Assembly (NCBI GenBank): GCA_964520785.1
Contig: CAZFQG010000028.1
Span: 1-43,601 of the forward strand
Direction of reading: 5' to 3'
DNA from: CAZFQG01 sp964520785
GTDB lineage: Bacteria; Planctomycetota; Planctomycetia; Pirellulales; Thermoguttaceae
Length of the DNA stretch: 43,601 bases
This document shows positions 25,935-32,213 of the stretch, in pieces (positions within the stretch are counted from its first letter, which is position 1; each line of letters begins with the position of its first letter). A program made the position numbers and the translations under genes. A model generated the notes under the pieces. It made no database searches, had not been told where the DNA came from, and was given only the letters and a program-made list of their open reading frames with translations.

Positions 25935-26087
25935 GAGCGAGGCATAAGGCAAAACAAAAGGAAAAAGAGAGAAGTAGCGGGGGGTAGGCGTTTATTAGCA
26001 GGTATTGGTAAGAACTTTTTTGTGCTGGTCGACTTTCGGGTATTGGAGGCGGCCGGCGGATTTCATAACGAGTTGGAGAAACCCACC

Positions 26088-26384
26088 ATGGCAAAGAAGA
26101 AAATGGAAGCGCTCGGGATGATCGAGGTCAAGGGATTCGTCACCTTGGTCGAGGCGACCGACGCGATGATTAAGGCCGCGAACGTCGAGTTCCTCGGCTG
26201 GGACAAAGTCGGCAGCGGCTTGGTCAGCGTGTTCGTCACCGGCGACGTCGCGGCGGTAAAGGCCGCCACCGACGCCGGCGCCGCGGCCGCGGGCCGCATC
26301 GGCGAGGTCGTTAGCGTGCAGGTCATCCCCCGGCCGCATGACGATCTGGATATCGTTCTGCCGAGTACGGTCGTCGCGGGATAA
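26088..26384 (+). CDS. BMC-H shell protein 1 (hexamer)
   Basis: This single-domain (Pfam BMC, PF00936) hexameric tile forms the facets of the shell. The ATG at 26088 has GGAG nine bases upstream; 22 further open codons lack a site. The 98 residues read MAKKKMEALGMIEVKGFVTL, then VEATDAMIKAANVEFLGWDK, GSGLVSVFVTGDVAAVKAAT and a typical end VVSVQVIPRPHDDLD. The pore-loop segment corresponds to KVGSGL. It is followed by a second BMC-H 168 bases later. The 152-base leader before it contains GGTATTGG twice (about 26001 and 26038) and no gene. Confidence 0.96.
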   Translation: MAKKKMEALGMIEVKGFVTLVEATDAMIKAANVEFLGWDKVGSGLVSVFVTGDVAAVKAATDAGAAAAGRIGEVVSVQVIPRPHDDLDIVLPSTVVAG

Positions 26385-26464
26385 CCCGTGGTTCTCGCGA
26401 CACAAAACGCGGAACCGGACGTCCCGGCACGTTCGGAACCCGCGGCGCCGCGGGCGTTGAGTCC

Positions 26465-26486
26465 GGAGTCCCGCCTTGCGGGATCC
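26465..26486 (+). other. Stem-loop between the two BMC-H genes
   Basis: TCCCGC-CTT-GCGGGA (26469-26483) extends outward by GGA/TCC with one bulged G, giving a nine-pair hairpin with a 3-base loop and no T-run. It sits in the unusually long 168-base gap between two shell genes. It may set the relative amount or stability of the two messages. Confidence 0.5.
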
Positions 26487-26552
26487 AAAACGGCGGCGGC
26501 GATCCCCGAGATTCCCGAAGAAAAGAAACACAAAAACCTACGAGGTATACGA

Positions 26553-26822
26553 ATGCAAGACGCGATTGGAATGGTTGAAACGAGAGGGCTCGTTCCGTTG
26601 GTCGAAGCGACGGACTCGATGGCCAAGGCGGCCAACGTCGAGATAGTCGCGAGGATTCAAATCGGCGGCGGCCTGGTAACGACGGTCGTCAAGGGAGACG
26701 TCGGCAGCGTCCGCGCGGCGGTGGAAGCCGGCGCGAACGCGGCTTCCCAGGTCGGCGAGTTGGTGGCCAGCCACATTATTCCGCGGCCCGCCGACGGCGT
26801 CATCGACGCTTACTTCAAGTAA
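26553..26822 (+). CDS. BMC-H shell protein 2 (hexamer)
   Basis: This is the second hexameric shell tile. The ATG at 26553 has GAGG seven bases upstream and gives an 89-residue protein of normal length: MQDAIGMVETRGLVPLVEAT, DSMAKAANVEIVARIQIGGG, LVTTVVKGDVGSVRAAVEAG, ending HIIPRPADGVIDAYF. The pore-loop segment is QIGGGL. The same frame stays open 55 codons upstream to a GTG at 26388, three bases after the first BMC-H stop; I treat that part as untranslated because it has no ribosome site and contains a hairpin. It differs clearly from BMC-H 1, so the shell has at least two facet types. Confidence 0.96.
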   Translation: MQDAIGMVETRGLVPLVEATDSMAKAANVEIVARIQIGGGLVTTVVKGDVGSVRAAVEAGANAASQVGELVASHIIPRPADGVIDAYFK

Positions 26823-26892
26823 GCAAGAACACGGACCGTTCCTCGGTACCCCCCAATGGTCCCCGCGATCTGAAATAAAGGAGATGGATGCC

Positions 26893-28080
26893 ATGAAGAT
26901 CCTCGTCGCCAACTTGGGCTCCACGAGTTTCAAGTACCGGTTGCTCGACATGGAGACCGAGACGCAGCTTGCGCGCGGCGGAATCGAACGGATCGGCTCG
27001 CCGGGAAGCCGCTGCGCCGTGGAAATCGGCGGCCGCAAGATCGAGAAAACGCTCAGCGTGCCGGACCACTCCGAAGCGGTCCGTCAGTGCCTGGCCCAAT
27101 TGACCGATCCGGAGCACGGATGCCTGAGCGATCCCGGCGAGGTTTCGGCCATCGGTTTCAAGGCGGTCCACGGCGGGAGGTATAGCGGAGTACAACGGGT
27201 GACCCCCGAGCTGCTCGACGCCATGGAAGAGCTGAATCCGCTTGCCCCGGCCCACAACCCGGCCTACTGCGCGGCGATGCGGCAACTGAACGAGCAGTTC
27301 CCCGAGCTGCCACTGGTGGCCGCGTTCGAAACCGGCTTCCACCAGACGATTCCCGAGCGGCAGCGGCTCTACGCGGTTCCCCTGGAATGGGCCGACGAGT
27401 ATCTCGTGAAACGGTGGGGATTCCACGGCGCCAGCCACCGGTACATTTCCGTCCGGACGGCGGAACTTCTCGGCCGGAGCGACTTGCGGATCATCTCCTG
27501 CCATCTCGGCGGGTCGAGTTCCCTCTCGGCGATCCGCGACGGCACGAGCGTGGCCAACAGCTTCGGAACGAGTCCGCAAAGCGGCCTGCCCCACAACAAC
27601 CGCGCCGGGGACTTCGACCCGTTCGGCATTCCTTTGATCATGAAGAAGACCGGTAAGTCGCTCGACGAAGTCCTCGAAATGCTCGGTTCCCAGGGAGGCC
27701 TTCTGGGCTTGAGCGGCAGAAGCGGCGACCTCCGCGACGTTTCCGAGGCGGCCGCCGCCGGGGACCAGCGCTGCGAACTGGCGCTGGACGTTTTCGCGAC
27801 GGCGGTCCGTAATTACCTGGGGGCCCACATGGTTGAAATGGCCGGAGTCGACGTCCTCGTCTTCACCGGCGGCATCGGCGAAAACCAGCCCGGTTTCCGC
27901 GCGAAGGTCTGCGAGAACCTCCAGTGCTTCGGGATCGTTCTCGACCCGCAAGTGAACGACGAGGCCCGTGGAGAGATGAAGATATCCGCGGCCGAAAGCA
28001 AGACCCAGATCTGGGTCATTCCGACCAACGAGGAAATCATCGTGGCGCGCCAAACCAAGGCGCTGCTGGAGGAGTCATAG
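26893..28080 (+). CDS. ackA: Acetate/propionate-type kinase of the microcompartment
   Basis: This acyl-phosphate:ADP phosphotransferase gains ATP from the acyl-phosphate made by PduL; lactyl-phosphate is the likely substrate here. I use ATG 26893 because AAGGAG lies nine bases upstream; the ATG at 26884 touches that site. The 395 residues show NLGSTSFKYRLLD at the N-terminus, FETGFHQTIPERQRLYAVP, the phosphate-binding HLGGSSSLSAIRDGTSVANS and VLVFTGGIGEN near the end. The usual acetate-kinase GTRSGDxDP segment reads HNNRAGDFDPFG here, a difference close to the active site that may reflect a different acyl group. It lies between shell genes, 4 bases before a BMC-P. No encapsulation peptide is visible. 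Confidence 0.93.
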   Translation: MKILVANLGSTSFKYRLLDMETETQLARGGIERIGSPGSRCAVEIGGRKIEKTLSVPDHSEAVRQCLAQLTDPEHGCLSDPGEVSAIGFKAVHGGRYSGVQRVTPELLDAMEELNPLAPAHNPAYCAAMRQLNEQFPELPLVAAFETGFHQTIPERQRLYAVPLEWADEYLVKRWGFHGASHRYISVRTAELLGRSDLRIISCHLGGSSSLSAIRDGTSVANSFGTSPQSGLPHNNRAGDFDPFGIPLIMKKTGKSLDEVLEMLGSQGGLLGLSGRSGDLRDVSEAAAAGDQRCELALDVFATAVRNYLGAHMVEMAGVDVLVFTGGIGENQPGFRAKVCENLQCFGIVLDPQVNDEARGEMKISAAESKTQIWVIPTNEEIIVARQTKALLEES

Positions 28081-28084
28081 TCGC

Positions 28085-28426
28085 ATGTTTGTCGGAAAAG
28101 TGATGGGTTCACTGGTTTCCACGCAGAAGACCCAGGCGATGGTCGGGCACAAACTGCTGCTCGTGGAGCCGTACGTTCTCGATCTTGAAACCCGCGACAC
28201 CCTGAAGACGACCGGAAAGACCTATGTGACGATCGACACCGTCGGCGCCGGCGAGGGGGAGTACGTCCTGGTCTGCCAGGGATCGAGCGCCCGGCTCACC
28301 CCGGAGACCAAGCACCTGCCGGTTGACGCCGTCATCATCGGCATCGTCGACTCGGTCCGGGTCGGAAACAAGAGCGTCTACTCCAAGGAAGAAGACCGCG
28401 CCGCCCCAGAGCAGGAAGCCGAATAG
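28085..28426 (+). CDS. BMC-P shell protein 1 (pentamer, EutN/CcmL family)
   Basis: This pentameric vertex protein caps the corners of the shell. The ATG follows the kinase stop by 4 bases, with GGAGGAG upstream. The 113 residues read MFVGKVMGSLVSTQKTQAMV, GHKLLLVEPYVLD, TIDTVGAGEGEYVLVCQGSS and AVIIGIVDSV, the standard EutN/CcmL beta-barrel. The tail after the fold (KEEDRAAPEQEAE) is acidic and probably disordered, making this the longest of the three pentamer genes in the locus. Confidence 0.95.
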   Translation: MFVGKVMGSLVSTQKTQAMVGHKLLLVEPYVLDLETRDTLKTTGKTYVTIDTVGAGEGEYVLVCQGSSARLTPETKHLPVDAVIIGIVDSVRVGNKSVYSKEEDRAAPEQEAE

Positions 28427-28510
28427 GACGCGCCGCCGCGCCGATTTGAACTGGCGCAGCCGTGACCGGCGCCCATCGAAAACATCCAATAGCGAAAGGC
28501 GATACACATC

Positions 28511-29953
28511 ATGCAAGTGGACGAAACCCTGGTTCGAAACGTCGTGGAGCAGGTACTCTCGCGGATGCGGAACAACGGCTTCGCGGGTCCCGTCTCCGGA
28601 AAGAGCCCCAATGAGGGCCGCCACGGTCTGTTCGACAACGTCGACGAGGCGGTCTCGGCGGCGCGCGAGGCGTTCGAGGAACTTTCGCGGATCACGCTCG
28701 AGGGCCGCCGCGAAATCATCGACATCATCCGCCGCGTCTCGACGGAGAACGCGGAAGAGTTCGGCACGAAGGAGTTCCAGGAAACGAAGATCGGCCGGCT
28801 CGAACACAAGATACTCAAACAGCAAGGCGTGGGCCCCGGCACGCCCGGCGTCGAATTCCTGACCAGCCAAGTCTATAGCGGTGATTACGGGCTGGCCGTC
28901 ATCGAACACGCCCCCTTCGGCGTTATCGCGGCGATCACGCCGGTCACGCATTCCCTGCCGACGATCACCTGCAACGCCATCTGCATGATCGCCTCCGGTA
29001 ATACGCTGGTCATCAACCCGCACCCCGGCGGCAAGAAGATCGCCGCCGAAGGGGTCCGCCGGTTCAACGAGGCGATCTACGCGGAAATCGGCGTCGACAA
29101 CCTCATTTGCATCCTGCCGGAGCCGACCCTCGAATCGGCGGCGGCCCTTTTCAAGCATCCCGGCATCAACCTGATTTCCGTCACCGGCGGCCCTGGCGTG
29201 GCAAAGGCGGCCATGCAGCAGGCGAAACGCGCGATCGTCGCCGGGCCCGGCAATCCCCCGGTCGTCGTGGACGAGACGGCCGATTTCGACCGCGCGGCGC
29301 GCAACATCATCAAGGGAGGCGCATTCGACAACAACCTCCTGTGCATCGCGGAGAAGGAAGTCTTCGTCGTCGAATCGGTCTTCGAGGAGATGATGGCAGC
29401 CATGGAGCGCGCCGGCGCGGTGCGGATTACCCCGTCCGAAATGGACACGCTGGCCGACAAGGTCATCACGAAGGTCGGCGAAGGGGAGGATGCCCATTAC
29501 GCCGCGAAGAAGGAATTCGTCGGTAAGGATGCCGCCTACCTGGCCGCGCAGGTCGGCAGGAACATCCCGGCCCAGACCGAGTTGATCTTCGGCGAAACGG
29601 ATGAAAACCAGCCGTTCGTCCCGGCCGAACAGATGATGTCCTGCATCCCGTTCGTTCGTGCCAGGTGCATCGACCACGCGATCGAGATGGCGGTCCGGGC
29701 GGAGCACGGCTTCCGGCACACGTCGATCATCCACTCCAACGACGTTCGCAACATGACAAAGATGGGCCGCGCCCTCGATACCACATTGTTCGTCAAGAAC
29801 GGTGCCTGCCTGGCCGGGCTCGGCAACGGCGGGGAAGGATACGGCTCGTACTCCATCGCCGGCCCCACCGGCGAGGGCGTGACGACTCCGCTGACCTTCA
29901 CGCGCGAGCGGCGCTGCACGATGGTCGAAAGCCTGAGGATATTGGGGAAATAG
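28511..29953 (+). CDS. CoA-acylating aldehyde dehydrogenase (PduP/EutE-like)
   Basis: It oxidises an aldehyde (L-lactaldehyde expected; propionaldehyde-type family) with NAD+ and CoA to acyl-CoA. The 480-residue protein begins with an amphipathic helix MQVDETLVRNVVEQVLSRMR then a linker, an N-terminal encapsulation peptide. The enzyme domain follows: LEGRREIIDIIRRVS, VIEHAPFGVIAAITPVTHSL, INPHPGGKKIAAEGV, ISVTGGPGVAKAAMQ, IVAGPGNPPVVVDETADF, and the catalytic Cys278 in GGAFDNNLLCIAEKEV. It lies between two BMC-P genes. NADH made here must be reoxidised locally, and no alcohol dehydrogenase is encoded beside it. Confidence 0.95.
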   Translation: MQVDETLVRNVVEQVLSRMRNNGFAGPVSGKSPNEGRHGLFDNVDEAVSAAREAFEELSRITLEGRREIIDIIRRVSTENAEEFGTKEFQETKIGRLEHKILKQQGVGPGTPGVEFLTSQVYSGDYGLAVIEHAPFGVIAAITPVTHSLPTITCNAICMIASGNTLVINPHPGGKKIAAEGVRRFNEAIYAEIGVDNLICILPEPTLESAAALFKHPGINLISVTGGPGVAKAAMQQAKRAIVAGPGNPPVVVDETADFDRAARNIIKGGAFDNNLLCIAEKEVFVVESVFEEMMAAMERAGAVRITPSEMDTLADKVITKVGEGEDAHYAAKKEFVGKDAAYLAAQVGRNIPAQTELIFGETDENQPFVPAEQMMSCIPFVRARCIDHAIEMAVRAEHGFRHTSIIHSNDVRNMTKMGRALDTTLFVKNGACLAGLGNGGEGYGSYSIAGPTGEGVTTPLTFTRERRCTMVESLRILGK

Positions 29954-29957
29954 GCCG

Positions 29958-30215
29958 ATGCTCAGCGGAATCGTCGTCGGAAACGCCGTCTCCACCGTCA
30001 AACATCCCTCGATGCAAGGGTGGAAGCTCCTGGTCGTCCAGCCGATGGGCGCGGGGAACAAGTCGGATGGAGATATCGTCCTGGCCGTCGACGCGCTGGG
30101 CGCCGGCCGCGGCGAAACGGTCATTATTTCCAGCGACGGAAAAGGAACGAGAGAACTACTAGGAAGTGACACCACGCCGGTGCGGTGGTCGGTGATCGGA
30201 ATACAAGACGCATGA
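29958..30215 (+). CDS. BMC-P shell protein 2 (pentamer, EutN/CcmL family)
   Basis: This is a compact 85-residue vertex protein: MLSGIVVGNAVSTVKHPSMQ, GWKLLVVQPMGAGNKSDGDI, VLAVDALGAGRGETVIISSD, ending RWSVIGIQDA. It starts 4 bases after the aldehyde dehydrogenase stop and its own stop overlaps the next ATG (ATGA), indicating coupled translation with the RpiB-like gene. It lacks the tail seen on BMC-P 1. Confidence 0.95.
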   Translation: MLSGIVVGNAVSTVKHPSMQGWKLLVVQPMGAGNKSDGDIVLAVDALGAGRGETVIISSDGKGTRELLGSDTTPVRWSVIGIQDA

Positions 30216-30943
30216 GTTGGTCCCCAGCGGAAATCGAAACCGTCGTACGCGAGGTGCTCGCGCGGATTGCCCAGTTGGGCGATGCCGCGCCGGCGCCCCC
30301 GGCGACTCCTCCGTCGCTTTCGGCGCCGCCAGCACCGGCGGACGACGTACTGACGGTTCGCGACCGCGTGGTGACCCTCTCGGCTCTGGAGGGCCGCCGG
30401 CCCTCGGTCCGGCGAATCGTCGTCCCGCGTGGAGCGGTGGTAACGCCCGCGGTAAAGGATTACCTCCGCGAGGAAGGCCTGTCTTTGGAGATCGCGTTAC
30501 CGCCTAACGAAAAAAACGGAGAGAACGGTGGCTCCGGATTGAAACTAACGGTGGTCACGATGGGAACGCCGTTTGACCCGGAGTCCCTGTTGGCGATGCT
30601 CCGCTTTGAGGGGCTCGCCGTGACCGATTCGAACAAGGACTGCCTCATCGAGAGCGTCGGCGAACTTGCCGCCGCGGTGTCTTCCGGCGAGGCGCTGGGA
30701 CTACTCCTGACGCGGCATGTGCCGGCGGCGCTGTGTCTGGCGAACCGCCGCGAAGGAGTCCGTGCCGTCGCGGCCGAGACGCCGGAGGCGGTCGAAAAGG
30801 CCGCCAGGTCGGTCGGCGCCAACGTCCTGGTCGTCGACCCGCGGAAGGCCGGCGGCTTGAGCCGCACGATGATGAACGTCCGTGCGTTTGTCGGCGGCGG
30901 CATTCGCGCGTGCCCGGACGTGTTCGCGGCCGTATTGAGGTAG
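30212..30943 (+). CDS. RpiB/LacAB-like protein with encapsulation peptide, role unknown
   Basis: The ATG at 30212 overlaps the BMC-P stop. The 243-residue protein has three parts. Residues 1-22, MSWSPAEIETVVREVLARIA, form an amphipathic helix like the encapsulation peptides of PduL and the aldehyde dehydrogenase, followed by a Pro/Ala linker. Residues about 50-90 (RRIVVPRGAVVTPAVKDYL) resemble a short motif met in several microcompartment-associated proteins. The C-terminal 130 residues look like ribose-5-phosphate isomerase B: strand LGLLLTRHVPAALCLANRRE, then GVRAVAAETPEAVEKAA and GANVLVVDPRK. The RpiB glycine-rich active-site loop (GTGIG) and the HND segment are replaced, so normal isomerase activity looks unlikely. 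It is probably a lumen protein of structural or unknown catalytic role. Confidence 0.75.
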   Translation: MSWSPAEIETVVREVLARIAQLGDAAPAPPATPPSLSAPPAPADDVLTVRDRVVTLSALEGRRPSVRRIVVPRGAVVTPAVKDYLREEGLSLEIALPPNEKNGENGGSGLKLTVVTMGTPFDPESLLAMLRFEGLAVTDSNKDCLIESVGELAAAVSSGEALGLLLTRHVPAALCLANRREGVRAVAAETPEAVEKAARSVGANVLVVDPRKAGGLSRTMMNVRAFVGGGIRACPDVFAAVLR

Positions 30944-30960
30944 CCAGTCGAGGTGAACAA

Positions 30961-31260
30961 ATGCGTATTGCGAAGGTCATCGGTACCGTCACCCTCGGCC
31001 GCTACCACCCGATCATGAAGGGAGCGACCTACAAGGTGGTCGTCCCCCTGTCACTCGATGCCCTGCTGGGCCGCGAGACGAAACAGGCCGAGGAACTCAT
31101 CGCCTACGACGAACTCGGCGCCGCGCCGGGCCAGTTGATCGCCATCAGCGAGGGCCGCGAGGCGGCGGTTCCGTTTTACCCGGACGTTAAGCCGATCGAC
31201 GCCTACAACGCGGCGATCCTCGACTCCGTTGATGTCCGGCCCCTGGAAGACCCGGCATGA
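30961..31260 (+). CDS. BMC-P shell protein 3 (pentamer, EutN/CcmL family)
   Basis: The ATG at 30961 (GAGG upstream) starts a 99-residue pentamer protein. The frame stays open upstream only as a shadow of the previous gene. Text: MRIAKVIGTVTLGRYHPIMK, GATYKVVVPLSLDALLGRET, AYDELGAAPGQLIAISEGRE and NAAILDSVDV. It is the third vertex paralogue in the operon. The three differ enough that they may occupy distinct vertices or interact with different cargo. Confidence 0.94.
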   Translation: MRIAKVIGTVTLGRYHPIMKGATYKVVVPLSLDALLGRETKQAEELIAYDELGAAPGQLIAISEGREAAVPFYPDVKPIDAYNAAILDSVDVRPLEDPA

Positions 31261-31325
31261 GTCGGGCCCCAAAGAACGACGAATACACAAAACACATACT
31301 CCTTCGATAATCTGGATGATTCGGC

Positions 31326-32207
31326 ATGATTAACGTCTTCAAGCTCAAGCAAGAGATTTGCGATATCGGCGACCGGCTCTATAAGAAGGGATTCGCCTCG
31401 GCGAACGACGGGAACATCAGCTACCGCATCAGCGAGAACGAAGTCCTCTGCACGCCGACGATGATCACGAAGGGCTTCATGAAGCCGGAAGACCTCTGCG
31501 TGTGCGACATGCAGGGAAAGCAGATCTCCGGGAACCGCAAACGGACGAGTGAGCTGCTGTTGCACATCGCGATCATGAACGCCCGGCCTGAGGTGAAGGC
31601 GGTCGTCCACTGCCACCCGCCCCATGCGACGGCCTTCGGCATCGCCCGGGAGCCGGTCCCTTCGTGCATCATGCCGGAGGTCGAAATCTTCCTCGGCGAG
31701 GTCCCCATCGCCAAGTACGAAACACCCGGCGGGCAGGAATTCGCCGAAACAATCCTCCCGTTCGTTCAGAAGTCGAACTGCATTATCCTGGCCAACCACG
31801 GTACGGTGAGTTGGGGAGAAACGGTGGAGCGGGCATACTGGTGGACGGAAGTTCTCGACGCCTACTGCCGCATCCTCATGCTCGCGCGCGGCCTGGGACG
31901 GATCAACTACATCAGCGAACCGCAAGCGCACGAACTTCTGGACCTGAAGCAGAAACTCGGCTTCACCGACCCCCGGATTGGAATGCAGAACTGCGATATT
32001 TGCGGCAACGACGTCTTCCGCGACAGTTGGAAGGAAGCCGGCGTCGAGCGCCACGCTTTTACCCCTCCCGGCGGTTCCTGTCCCATCTCGGCAGGCGCTC
32101 CGGCTGCCCAGCCGGCCGCCTCGACCCCTCGTAACGGCAACCCGTCGCAAGAGGCGCTCATTCAAGAGATCACCGATCGCGTGCTGGCGGCGATTCAAGG
32201 GCGATAG
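31326..32207 (+). CDS. Class II aldolase (L-fuculose/L-rhamnulose-1-phosphate type) with C-terminal encapsulation peptide
   Basis: This zinc aldolase cleaves a 6-deoxyhexulose 1-phosphate to DHAP and L-lactaldehyde, the aldehyde the compartment is built to hold. The 293-residue protein has the class II fold: SANDGNISYRISENEVLCTP, Glu76 in RTSELLLHI, zinc ligands His95/His97 (VVHCHPPHATAF) and His158 (ILANHGTVSWG). Beyond the usual family end (about residue 215) there is an extension with CDICGNDVFRDSWKEAGVER containing a CxxC pair, then a Pro/Ala-rich linker and a terminal amphipathic helix SQEALIQEITDRVLAAIQG, a C-terminal encapsulation peptide. It corresponds to the aldolase of the planctomycete locus shown to be needed for growth on fucose and rhamnose. 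It ends 6 bases from the convergent DUF4838 gene. Confidence 0.93.
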   Translation: MINVFKLKQEICDIGDRLYKKGFASANDGNISYRISENEVLCTPTMITKGFMKPEDLCVCDMQGKQISGNRKRTSELLLHIAIMNARPEVKAVVHCHPPHATAFGIAREPVPSCIMPEVEIFLGEVPIAKYETPGGQEFAETILPFVQKSNCIILANHGTVSWGETVERAYWWTEVLDAYCRILMLARGLGRINYISEPQAHELLDLKQKLGFTDPRIGMQNCDICGNDVFRDSWKEAGVERHAFTPPGGSCPISAGAPAAQPAASTPRNGNPSQEALIQEITDRVLAAIQGR

Positions 32208-32213
32208 AACGAG

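Noticed and set aside
26884..26892. Earlier ATG for the kinase
   Set aside because: It directly abuts the AAGGAG ribosome site, leaving no spacing; the ATG at 26893 is correctly placed.
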